17,908 nt of DNA from CAZLKN01 sp964560135 (GCA_964560135.1 CAZLKN010000058.1:1-17908), one strand, 5' to 3'. Shown: positions 6,718 through 12,686, numbered from the stretch's first letter. Numbers and translations: made by a program. The notes: a model not told the origin generated them from the sequence alone.

Positions 6718-7751
6718 GGCTCACCGACGACGTTCAACAGTTCGTTGGCACCGGACACCGACAACCCCGGTGTCGGGCCCCCGCCGAGCACGACGAGCTC
6801 CTCGGTTTCGAACCCGGCGGCACCGAGACCGTGGCGCGGCGTGGGCAGCGACGGTGCGCTGTGCCACTCGAGCGTGCGGGGGTCGAGGTACTCGACCTCG
6901 TCGAACGTGGCGTCGGTACGCTCCCCGCCGACGACGAAGACCATGCCGCGCCATGCGGCGGCGGCCAGCCCGCCGCGGGCGGTCGGCATGTCCGGGCCGC
7001 GCTGCCAGGCCTCCGCGGCGGGGTCGAACATGTCCAGACGCGCGGTGTTCGAGTCGAGGCTGAGCTCGCGTCCGCCGACGACGTACAGCTTCCCGTCCAC
7101 GCCCGCGGCAGCCAGGTGGTCGCGGGGGTCGGGGAGGTCGGGGAGCTCGACCCACCGCCGGTCGAGCACGTCGTAGGCGTGGTGGGCGGATGTGAGCTCC
7201 CCGCCGGCACGGAAGGACGTGGCCCCGCCGACGACGTGGATCATCCCGTCGACGAACGCCGCGGCCATGGCTCCCCGTGCCTGCGGCATCGGATCGAGCT
7301 CCTCCCACTCATCGCTGCCGGGCGGGATCGACCAGACCCGGTCGGAGGCGGACCCGTCGGCGCGGTAGCCGCCGATCACGTGCAGCCGGCCGCCGGAGGC
7401 GACCATCGCCAGGTGGTGCAGCGGCTCGGGCAGCGGCGCCAGCTCCTCCCACCGGTCGCTGACCGGGTGGTAGGCCTCCACCGCGTCGCTGACGCCTCCG
7501 TCGCCGGTGAACCCGCCCGCGACCACGGCCCGGGTCCCGATCTGTGCCACGGCGACCTCGGTCCGGGGGGTCGGCATCCCGGGCCCCGGCTCCCACTCGA
7601 GGTCGGCGCCCGGCTCGAGGATCGGGACGAAGGGGGTCGCCTCGGCCTCCCCCGGGGTCGGGCTGGGCGCGGCGGTGTCGGTGCCGTCGGTCGTGCAGGC
7701 CGCGGCGAGCAGAGCTGTGAGGACGACAACGAACAGGAGGCGGTGCGTCAC
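6714..7751 (-). CDS. Kelch-repeat lipoprotein (six-bladed beta-propeller)
   Basis: This 345-residue protein has a lipoprotein signal ending LLAAAC (lipobox Cys19), a short Thr/Pro spacer, and a propeller built from six kelch units, each with a hydrophobic strand ending in Gly-Gly: VVAGGFTGD, LHVIGGYRAD, IHVVGGATSF, LYVVGGREL, VFVVGGERTD, LVVLGGGPT. Each unit also has a MPxAR or LPxPR segment after the previous blade. Kelch propellers usually bind partners, though related folds hold galactose oxidase or sialic acid mutarotase. The Cu and Tyr-Cys residues of galactose oxidase are not evident, so binding is more likely (inference). GTG at 7751 overlaps the upstream dehydrogenase stop and its own stop overlaps the next start, both as GTGA, so production is coupled to both. 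It probably lies on the outer face of the membrane next to the TIM-barrel lipoprotein. Confidence 0.9.
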   Translation of the reverse strand: MTHRLLFVVVLTALLAAACTTDGTDTAAPSPTPGEAEATPFVPILEPGADLEWEPGPGMPTPRTEVAVAQIGTRAVVAGGFTGDGGVSDAVEAYHPVSDRWEELAPLPEPLHHLAMVASGGRLHVIGGYRADGSASDRVWSIPPGSDEWEELDPMPQARGAMAAAFVDGMIHVVGGATSFRAGGELTSAHHAYDVLDRRWVELPDLPDPRDHLAAAGVDGKLYVVGGRELSLDSNTARLDMFDPAAEAWQRGPDMPTARGGLAAAAWRGMVFVVGGERTDATFDEVEYLDPRTLEWHSAPSLPTPRHGLGAAGFETEELVVLGGGPTPGLSVSGANELLNVVGEP

Positions 7752-8971
7752 GTGCCCGGCTCCCTGGGGAGGCCGAGGATCCGCTCCCCCACGATGTTCT
7801 TCTGCACCTCGGTGGTCCCGCCGCCGATCGTGAGGGCGGGTGAGAACAGGAAACCCGACTGCCAGCCGCCGCCGTCCACGGCGTGGTCGGGGCCCCAGAC
7901 GTTGCCGTACAGCCCCTGGAAGCCCACCGCGAGCTCGGTGAGACGCTGCCCCCAGGCGTCCCCGAAGAGCTTCTGCACGCTGGCCTCGGCCCCCGGCAGG
8001 ACACCGCGCTCGGCGGTGGTGACCATCCGCATCTTGAGAGCCCGGTGGGTGACGGCGTCCACGACCACGCCGGCGAGCCGCTCCCGCAGGACCGGATGCT
8101 CGACGGCCGCGCGGTCTCCCACGGGTTTTTGGGCCAGCGCGACCAGGTCGTGGATGTCGGGGCCCTGCCCCCACAGCGCACCGCCGCCGAGCGACAGCCC
8201 GATGCGCTCGTGCATCAGCGTGGTGATCGTGACCATCCAGCCCTGGTTCAGCTCGCCGACGAGCATGTCGCCGGGGATGCGGACGTCGGTGAAGAAGACC
8301 TCGTTGAACTCGGCGGAGTCGTTCATCTGACGGATCGGACGGACCTCGATGCCGGGATCGTCCATGGGGCAGACGAAGAAGGACAGGCCCCGGTGCTTCG
8401 CCTGGTCCGGGTCGGTGCGGGCCACGAGGATCCCGAAGTCGGCCTCCCGCGCGTAGGTGGTCCAGACCTTCTGTCCGTTGACGAGGTAGCCGTCGTCGAT
8501 CGGCACGGCCCGGGTGCCGAGGCCCGCGAGGTCGGAGCCGGCGCCGGGCTCGCTGAACAGCTGGCACCAGATCTGGTCGCCGGTCAGGATCTTCGGCAGG
8601 TACCGGTTCCTCTGCTCCTCGGTGCCGTGCAGCAGGATGGCCGGGCCGGCCCAGCCGAGCCCGATGGTGTTGATGATCGGGGGCGCCTTGGCGCGGGAGT
8701 ACTCCTCCTGCCAGATGAACTGGTAGGCGGGCCCCAGGCCCCGGCCCCCGTAGTCCTGCGGCCAGGTGAGCCCGATGAAGCCGGCGTCGTAGAGCCGGCG
8801 GTGCCAGTCCTTCGCGAAGGCGACGGGATCCTGTCCGGTGGTCTCGGCAACCGCTTCGAGGCCGCGGGCGCGGCCGCGGGCCTCCCGCCATGCGGCGGGG
8901 ATGTTGCCGGCGAGCCAGCACCGAGCCTGCTCGCGGAAGGCGGCCTCGTCGGGGCCGTCACGCCAGTCCAT
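7748..8971 (-). CDS. Acyl-CoA dehydrogenase, subfamily lacking the usual C-terminal Glu base
   Basis: This 407-residue FadE-type flavoprotein is the first gene of the five-gene operon. It has the N-terminal domain line LTWPQDYGGRGLGPAYQ, the FAD loop QLFSEPGAGSDLAG (137-150), NGQKVWTTYA, and a C-terminal TIGGGTTEVQKNIVGERILGLPR. In the first dehydrogenase of this window (4544-5695) the last motif is GEGTNEIQ with a catalytic Glu; here that position is Gly384. Many actinobacterial FadE proteins of this type show G or A there and must use another base or act with a partner subunit. They are common in steroid, branched-chain or aromatic side-chain breakdown. No clear SD precedes the ATG at 8971, while TAGACT lies 7 nt upstream, pointing to a leaderless mRNA. 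A longer upstream open frame is ignored because its composition is not protein-like. Confidence 0.93.
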   Translation of the reverse strand: MDWRDGPDEAAFREQARCWLAGNIPAAWREARGRARGLEAVAETTGQDPVAFAKDWHRRLYDAGFIGLTWPQDYGGRGLGPAYQFIWQEEYSRAKAPPIINTIGLGWAGPAILLHGTEEQRNRYLPKILTGDQIWCQLFSEPGAGSDLAGLGTRAVPIDDGYLVNGQKVWTTYAREADFGILVARTDPDQAKHRGLSFFVCPMDDPGIEVRPIRQMNDSAEFNEVFFTDVRIPGDMLVGELNQGWMVTITTLMHERIGLSLGGGALWGQGPDIHDLVALAQKPVGDRAAVEHPVLRERLAGVVVDAVTHRALKMRMVTTAERGVLPGAEASVQKLFGDAWGQRLTELAVGFQGLYGNVWGPDHAVDGGGWQSGFLFSPALTIGGGTTEVQKNIVGERILGLPREPGT

Positions 8972-8978
8972 TGGATGC

Positions 8979-8984
8979 AGTCTA
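8979..8984 (-). promoter_or_regulatory. Candidate -10 box (TAGACT) for a leaderless operon transcript
   Basis: On the minus strand TAGACT is followed by 7 nt and then the ATG at 8971. That spacing places the transcription start at or next to the A of the ATG, as in actinobacterial leaderless genes, and no ribosome site is present. The -35 region is not recognisable. Confidence 0.45.
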
Positions 8985-9002
8985 CGCGCCAGACCGGCAC
9001 CC

Positions 9003-9446
9003 TCACCCGACGATGAGATCGGCCACACCCGTGGCGGTGCGGCCGCCGACGCGGACGCTCGCCGTGTAACGCGTGTGCAGCGGGCCGGCCGGGCTGGTGC
9101 GCGGGTTCTCGAGGCACAGCGGTCCGCCTCCTTCGGTCCGGGGGATGCAGCCGCCGGTGGCGGGGTTCCAGGTGCCCTCGTAGGGGGCCTGGGAGATGTC
9201 CGGGAAGCAGCGCGGCAGGACGATGATCCGCGGCGTGATGATCGCATCGTTCTCCGCGGAGGTCGCGGCAAGGAAACGCCATCGGGAACCCTCGATCTCG
9301 GCGCCCGTGACCGCGAAGTCGTGGTCGCACCTGTTCGTATCGGTGACCGTGGCGTGTCCGGCCACCGCTCCCTGTGCCGCAGCCGGCGCCGCCGGGAGGG
9401 CGGCTGCCAGCAGTCCAACGAGTAGCAACCGGGTCATCGTTCTCAT
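9003..9446 (-). CDS. Small secreted protein with four cysteines, unknown function
   Basis: The 147-residue product has a clear Sec signal peptide (MRTMTRLLLVGLLAAAL, then PAAPAAAQG with likely cleavage near residue 25). The mature part is about 120 residues with Cys40, Cys80, Cys100 and Cys111, an even number that would suit two disulfides outside the membrane. Strand-like stretches (ATVTDTNRCDHDFAVTGAEI, RIIVLPRCF, RYTASVRVGGRTATGVADLIVG) suggest a small beta-rich domain. I do not recognise the family. The ATG at 9446 is preceded by GGGGGG 5 nt upstream; an internal ATG at 9437 is an alternative. It ends 31 nt before the start of the acyl-CoA dehydrogenase operon on the same strand, so read-through is possible, but that operon seems to have its own promoter. 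Confidence 0.75.
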   Translation of the reverse strand: MRTMTRLLLVGLLAAALPAAPAAAQGAVAGHATVTDTNRCDHDFAVTGAEIEGSRWRFLAATSAENDAIITPRIIVLPRCFPDISQAPYEGTWNPATGGCIPRTEGGGPLCLENPRTSPAGPLHTRYTASVRVGGRTATGVADLIVG

Positions 9447-9743
9447 GCACGCCCCCCATCGCCGATCACGGACACACCGGTCACACCGCGCACCCACGAC
9501 GCGGCGGATCCACTGCTCCAGTGTTTCGAGACGGATCGCAGGGACTCCTGCCGGGCGGAGGCTACCCGTCGGGGGGTGGGGCCCCCGGTGGGGGGCCGAG
9601 CCCAGTGACACTCGCACCGTCGGGCCGCGGCACGGAGTCGACTACCGCCGACTCCGTGCCGGATAGCCACCCACGCTGGAGGAGAAACTTGAAGAAGCGC
9701 GGGGCGCGAGGCCTACTCGAACGCGTTGCTTGCTTAACCGGAT
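9447..9743. other. Intergenic region with G-rich tract and hairpin
   Basis: No protein-like frame is evident in these 297 nt. It holds a G-rich stretch at 9571-9597 (runs of six, four and six G around CCCCC), a perfect 13-bp inverted repeat at 9628-9661, and GGAGGAG at 9678-9684 before a TTG-initiated short open frame. GC content falls to the right of about 9665. I see no tRNA cloverleaf. Confidence 0.5.
9628..9661. terminator. Perfect 13-bp inverted repeat (possible U-less terminator or operator)
   Basis: CGGCACGGAGTCG at 9628-9640 is repeated as its exact reverse complement at 9649-9661 around an 8-nt loop (ACTACCGC). It lies 83 nt past the stop of the minus-strand SRPBCC gene and 182 nt before the start of the next minus-strand gene. 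No T run follows on either strand, so it would be a U-less terminator of the kind reported for actinobacteria, or a dimeric regulator site. Confidence 0.5.
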
Positions 9744-9808
9744 CTAAAGCGCGTCCAACCCGGCCTGGTAGAGCCCGCCGACGAGTTCGACGGCTTGAGT
9801 CTCGCTGA
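9689..9808 (+). CDS. Doubtful short basic ORF (39 residues, TTG start)
   Basis: GGAGGAGAAAC directly precedes a TTG opening a 39-residue, very Arg-rich frame (MKKRGARGLLERVACLTG...). It follows the hairpin at 9628-9661. Its second half is antisense to the 3' end of the SRPBCC gene, which can by itself make an Arg-rich frame. The good ribosome site is the only support. Confidence 0.15.
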   Translation: MKKRGARGLLERVACLTGSKARPTRPGRARRRVRRLESR

Positions 9809-10130
9809 TGCCCGCCGGCTCGAAGTTCCCATCCCACTCCACGACGCTCCCAGCGCCGTCCTTGCGGACCCGTATGGTGGACTCGTAGTTCTTCAACGGC
9901 AAAGCGGACTCGTCGAACGCGTACGTGTACGAGTTCTCATCCTGGCTCACCAGCCTCTCGTGCAGGATTGCACCGTCCTGCAGCGTGCAGTCCCTCTGCG
10001 ATCCGTCCTCAGAAGTCTTCACCGACGCTACCGCGGGATGCCATTCGTGCAGTGTGCCGAATCCGCCCACTCGTTTCCACATCTCGTCCGCGGATGCGGC
10101 GAAGTGCTTCGACCTTGTCGTAGTGGCCAT
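9744..10130 (-). CDS. SRPBCC-family (START/polyketide cyclase-like) protein
   Basis: The 128-residue protein has the helix-grip plan of the SRPBCC superfamily, a hydrophobic ligand-binding fold. It begins SKHFAASADEMWKRVGGFGTLHEWHPAVASV, continues with a strand-rich middle (DCTLQDGAILHERLVSQDENSYTYAF, NYESTIRVRKDGAGSVVEWDGNFEPAG) and closes with a long C-terminal helix (TQAVELVGGLYQAGLDAL). The ligand is unknown. ATG at 10130 is chosen over the open frame extending to 10241 because GAGGAGG lies 6 nt upstream. Codon use differs from the neighbours: ATA, AGG, TTG, ACT, TCT, ACA and GTA all occur, and GC is lower. This suggests recent acquisition or relaxed selection. The gene stands alone, with a hairpin downstream. 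Confidence 0.85.
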   Translation of the reverse strand: MATTTRSKHFAASADEMWKRVGGFGTLHEWHPAVASVKTSEDGSQRDCTLQDGAILHERLVSQDENSYTYAFDESALPLKNYESTIRVRKDGAGSVVEWDGNFEPAGISETQAVELVGGLYQAGLDAL

Positions 10131-10177
10131 CGCTGGCCTCCTCTCTCTGGGTCCCCGTAGGAGGGAACCGTTGCTCA

Positions 10178-10183
10178 ACCATA
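10178..10183 (-). promoter_or_regulatory. Candidate -10 box (TATGGT) for the SRPBCC gene
   Basis: TATGGT on the minus strand lies 47 nt before the ATG at 10130, with the GAGGAGG site between them. It fits TANNNT. No convincing -35 is seen. Confidence 0.3.
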
Positions 10184-10254
10184 CTCCCACCTCAGGAATG
10201 CTGCGGCCGCGGATTCGCGTTGCCGCGGCGGGTGCGTCCATTCAGACGCCGCAG

Positions 10255-10338
10255 CTAACGATGAGCCACCGTCATCAGCCCGTGCAGCTGACCGATGGCC
10301 TCCTCGAGCTCATCAGGGGAACGCTCAGCCAGTTCCAT
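10255..10338 (-). pseudogene. Possible remnant ORF (27 residues)
   Basis: The frame MELAERSPDELEEAIGQLHG continues for seven more residues to a TAG. It reads as an acidic amphipathic helix, unlike the Arg/Pro-rich shadows around it. The shape resembles the helical start of DUF222/13E12-type HNH proteins, where a longer helix would follow, so a decayed fragment is possible. There is no good ribosome site. Very tentative. Confidence 0.15.
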
Positions 10339-10376
10339 GCCGTATCTCGAATGGCCCTTCCAAAGTCCCGCACCGG

Positions 10377-10382
10377 TATCAT
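10377..10382 (+). promoter_or_regulatory. Candidate -10 box (TATCAT) for the SHOCT gene
   Basis: TATCAT lies 38 nt before the ATG at 10421 and upstream of the GGGAGGGGG ribosome site at 10404-10412. The -35 is not recognised. Confidence 0.25.
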
Positions 10383-10420
10383 CCGGGGACGGGGAGAGTA
10401 TTCGGGAGGGGGATTCCGGG

Positions 10421-10966
10421 ATGGACCGGCGTGGCGTGCTGATCATGGGAATCGTGCTGGTCCTGTCCGGCGGCGGCACCGCCGCCGCCCACCACAACGG
10501 GCACGAGTTCGGGTCCTTCGACGAGTGCGTCGAGAGCGGGACGGTACACAGGATGCCCACGTGCAGCCAGTCAGGTGATGGGCCCTGGGTGGCGCGATAC
10601 CCCGGCGGCTTCGGCGAGGGGCCATCCTTCCCGATCGGTGGGTTCCTGATGCTCGCGCTTCTCTGGGCCGCCGCCCCCGCCGCGATCGGTGGATTCGTGG
10701 CCGCGGACCGGGGGCAGAGCGTCGGACTCGCGATCCTCCTCGGGATCTTTCTGGGCTGGATCGGCCTGCTCATCGTCGTCGTCGCCTTCAAGCCCGAGGT
10801 CGCGACCGCGACCCGCAGCGTCCTCGACCGTGCCACCGGTCCTCCTCCCCCGGCGCGGCGTGACGCCCGCTCCCGACTCGAGGATCTCGAGCGCCTCCGA
10901 GAGGGCGGACTCATCACCGACGAGGAGTACGCATCCCGTCGCACCGCGATCCTCGAGGACATCTGA
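10421..10966 (+). CDS. Membrane protein with C-terminal SHOCT domain
   Basis: The 181-residue protein has a hydrophobic N-terminal segment (about 5-23, signal or anchor) and a short extracytoplasmic loop with Cys36 and Cys48 and a His-rich start (AHHNGHE). Two membrane helices follow at about 72-95 and 101-123. After a Pro-rich spacer (PPPPARR), residues 152-179 form a SHOCT module: LEDLERLREGGLITDEEYASRRTAIL. SHOCT is a short C-terminal helical hairpin common on small bacterial membrane proteins and thought to mediate oligomerisation or contacts. The role of this protein is unknown. ATG at 10421 is chosen because GGGAGGGGG precedes it by 8 nt and the hydrophobic segment starts there; the longer open frame upstream adds a Ser-rich stretch without features. 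It is convergent with the APH-like gene, 27 nt apart. Confidence 0.85.
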   Translation: MDRRGVLIMGIVLVLSGGGTAAAHHNGHEFGSFDECVESGTVHRMPTCSQSGDGPWVARYPGGFGEGPSFPIGGFLMLALLWAAAPAAIGGFVAADRGQSVGLAILLGIFLGWIGLLIVVVAFKPEVATATRSVLDRATGPPPPARRDARSRLEDLERLREGGLITDEEYASRRTAILEDI

Positions 10967-10993
10967 CGGCGGGACGACGCCGAGGAAGGCTCG

Positions 10994-11986
10994 TCACCGG
11001 ACCGCAAGGGTGAGTACCGCGGCCCACCGGTCCACGTCCCGCAGACGGTCCGGGAAGCTTTCGAGCTGCCGGAGGGCGTCCTGCTCGGCCCCCTCCCGCT
11101 CGGCCCTCGTCGCAGGACGGTGACCCAGCGACACCCACAGGTTGAAGCTCAGGCGGATCAGGCGCAGGGAGATGCGGCGTGCGAGGGCCGGCCGTCCGGA
11201 CGGGCCGATGACACCGCCGGCGTGCCGGTAGGCGTCCAGGGTCCGCCGCATCCGGACGACGTCGTCCTCGGGGGCGAAGGCGACCGTGGACCACGCCGCC
11301 ACGAGCCACGCCGAATGAGGGCCGAGCCAGTCCCAGTCCATGAGCAGCGGCCCGGACGGCGTGACGATGACGTTCCACGGCTCGACGTCCAGGTGTGTGA
11401 AGCAGACGTCGGCCGCACCGCCCAGCACGGAGCGAACCTCGCCGATCAGCTCGCCGATCAGCGCGAGCCGCGACTCGAGCGCGGACGTCCACGCACGGCC
11501 CTGCTCACTCCCCTCCTCCAGCCACGCACCCCAGTCCTCCTCGGAGAACAGTCCGTGGTCACCGGGTTCGATCGCGCCGCCGGGTTCGATCGACGTGAGA
11601 AGCGCCATGGTCTCACCGAGCCAAACCGACACATCGAACGCCTCGGCGGTGTAGGGCTTCCCGTCGACCCACTCGTAGGCCCGGACGGGGCCATGCCCAT
11701 CGACGCGCGCGAGGTAGCCCTGGGACGGCGACGCCGGCACGACGGGACGCGGCATCGGAGCGCCGGCCTCCAGGGCGCGGCGCTCGAAGGCCATCCCACG
11801 CTCGGCCCGCGGCCGCCACCAGTCCGGCTCGTCGTAGCGGACGCGCTTGACGAACACCGCACCGTCGGAGGTCTCCAGCCTCCAGGCCCGCGGATGCACC
11901 GGGATCAGGGGTCCCCGCGGGGGGCCGAGCCCGAACGCATCGGCGAGCGCGTCGGGATCCGGGGACCGAACCACGAGGCCGGTCAC
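10994..11986 (-). CDS. APH-fold phosphotransferase (aminoglycoside phosphotransferase family)
   Basis: The 330-residue protein has the kinase-like fold of the APH/choline kinase family. Lys47 (VFVKR) is the likely ATP lysine, FTHLDVEPWNVIV carries the catalytic HxDxxxxN set (His198, Asp200, Asn205), and LLMDWDW supplies the metal-binding Asp217. These are intact, so it is probably active. Most chromosomal members phosphorylate small alcohols or amino alcohols or have unknown substrates, so drug resistance should not be assumed. GTG at 11986 overlaps the stop of the 51-residue gene upstream (GTGA), so it is the third gene of a coupled set. Two small in-frame duplications lie within it (coding IEPGGA/IEPGDH and LIGE/LIGE). 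Confidence 0.87.
   Translation of the reverse strand: MTGLVVRSPDPDALADAFGLGPPRGPLIPVHPRAWRLETSDGAVFVKRVRYDEPDWWRPRAERGMAFERRALEAGAPMPRPVVPASPSQGYLARVDGHGPVRAYEWVDGKPYTAEAFDVSVWLGETMALLTSIEPGGAIEPGDHGLFSEEDWGAWLEEGSEQGRAWTSALESRLALIGELIGEVRSVLGGAADVCFTHLDVEPWNVIVTPSGPLLMDWDWLGPHSAWLVAAWSTVAFAPEDDVVRMRRTLDAYRHAGGVIGPSGRPALARRISLRLIRLSFNLWVSLGHRPATRAEREGAEQDALRQLESFPDRLRDVDRWAAVLTLAVR
11438..11461. repeat. Tandem 12-bp duplication inside the APH-like gene
   Basis: CTCGCCGATCAG occurs at 11438-11449 and again at 11450-11461, coding a doubled LIGE. It stays in frame and lies in a helix, so it is probably tolerated. Confidence 0.6.
11562..11592. repeat. 13-bp direct repeat with 18-bp period inside the APH-like gene
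   Basis: CCGGGTTCGATCG is found at 11562-11574 and 11580-11592. It codes two similar IEPG units and looks like a six-codon duplication. Confidence 0.55.
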
Positions 11987-12138
11987 TGCTCACCGGGCAG
12001 AACGACCGCCTCGTCCCAGCGGACGATGCTCTCATCGACGGCCTCCTCACTCAGCCGCCCCACGGTGGACTTCCCCGCCGTCCCGGTGACGAACACGGCA
12101 GACGGCGGAGCCTCCAGGCGGCCACCGAGACCGGACAT
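11983..12138 (-). CDS. 51-residue protein with a degenerate P-loop-like motif
   Basis: The frame starts at ATG 12138 and ends in the GTGA overlap with the APH-like gene; its ATG shares one base with the stop of the upstream membrane protein (TGATG). Such tight joins on both sides argue that it is translated. The sequence SAVFVTGTAGKSTVGRLSEE looks like the first strand and nucleotide-binding loop of a P-loop protein. GTAGKST is close to the GTNGKST loop of Mur-type ligases, or to a kinase GxxxxGKST that has lost two residues. What follows (VDESIVRWDEAVVLPGEQ) is too short for a kinase core. It may be a truncated kinase, a small accessory of the APH-like enzyme, or chance resemblance. Function unknown. 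Confidence 0.5.
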   Translation of the reverse strand: MSGLGGRLEAPPSAVFVTGTAGKSTVGRLSEEAVDESIVRWDEAVVLPGEQ

Positions 12139-12416
12139 CAGCGCAGGACCACGAACAGTGCGAGGAGCGTCAGCGCGACGATCAGGATCGCGATCAGCGG
12201 GGCGGCGATGCGCCTGTGCCCCGCACCGGGTCCTTCGCGTCGCTGCTGCCGTCGCCGAAGGTTGGCCCCGTGAGAGAAGCGGGCGAAGCCCTCCAGCTTG
12301 CCCTCGATCGTCCACGGATGGTGGCGCCACTCCCAGGGCGAGCGCCCCGGCTCCCGACGCCTGATGCGACGGCCGCCGCTCCGACGCATCCGCCGTGCCG
12401 GATTGAAGCTCCCCAT
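12138..12416 (-). CDS. Small basic protein with a C-terminal membrane anchor
   Basis: The 92-residue protein has a strongly basic N-terminal half (MGSFNPARRMRRSGGRRIRR), a Trp/His-rich middle (SPWEWRHHPWTIEGKLEGFARF) and a single hydrophobic helix at about 70-91 that ends the chain with LR. This is the layout of a tail-anchored protein with its basic part in the cytoplasm. I do not recognise the family. ATG at 12416 is preferred because GGGGAGGG lies 8 nt upstream; an ATG at 12452 would add 12 residues and put that site inside the gene. Its TGA overlaps the ATG of the 51-residue protein by one base, making it the first gene of a three-gene set ending in the APH-like enzyme. Confidence 0.7.
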   Translation of the reverse strand: MGSFNPARRMRRSGGRRIRRREPGRSPWEWRHHPWTIEGKLEGFARFSHGANLRRRQQRREGPGAGHRRIAAPLIAILIVALTLLALFVVLR

Positions 12417-12546
12417 CCGCGCCACCCTCCCCGAGCCCCCGACGGCCTCCATGCTGCCATACGCTCCCTCGATGCAGGAGACCACCGGCCGGAGGACGAA
12501 CCTCTCCACGAGAAGCCGACGGGCATCCGGAGGGGGAGGGCGCAGC

Positions 12547-12586
12547 GTGAAGGCGATCGCGATCCTGGTTGTGGTCATGGTCATGG
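12547..12586 (+). CDS. Start of a gene cut by the assembly gap (hydrophobic N-terminus)
   Basis: GTG at 12547 follows GGAGGGCGCAGC, with the purine-rich site 6 nt away, and opens (M)KAIAILVVVMVM before the N run. A Lys followed by a hydrophobic run is a typical signal peptide or membrane start. Only 13 codons are visible, so the product is unknown. The frame upstream of the GTG is not protein-like. Confidence 0.4.
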
Positions 12587-12686
12587 NNNNNNNNNNNNNN
12601 NNNNNNNNNNNNNNNNNNNNNNNNNNNNNNNNNNNNNNNNNNNNNNNNNNNNNNNNNNNNNNNNNNNNNNNNNNNNNNNNNNNNNN
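12587..12686. other. Assembly gap (100 N)
   Basis: Exactly 100 N, the usual placeholder for a gap of unknown length. The true distance between the flanks is unknown, and their order and orientation depend on scaffolding. Confidence 0.98.

Larger units (their letters stand above)
10131..10420. other. Intergenic region of 290 nt, lower GC
   Basis: This divergent region separates the SRPBCC and SHOCT genes. It holds the TATGGT box for the former, a possible TATCAT box (10377-10382) for the latter, and a short minus-strand frame (10255-10338) that looks protein-like but is only 27 codons. No RNA gene is recognised. Confidence 0.4.

Noticed and set aside
6315..8330. 671-residue plus-strand open frame antisense to the kelch lipoprotein and dehydrogenase genes
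   Set aside because: Composition is shadow-like and the minus-strand genes show lipoboxes, six kelch motifs and FAD motifs.
9571..9597. G-quadruplex at the G-rich tract
   Set aside because: The G runs are interrupted by CCCCC, which would favour duplex or simple hairpin pairing; four clean G-tracts are not present.
9447..9743. tRNA or small RNA gene in the intergenic region
   Set aside because: I looked for a T-loop (GGTTCGA) and cloverleaf arms and found none; only the 13-bp hairpin stands out.
10994..11986. Reading the APH-like gene as an antibiotic-resistance gene
   Set aside because: The fold family is broad and most chromosomal members are not drug kinases; nothing in the context suggests resistance.
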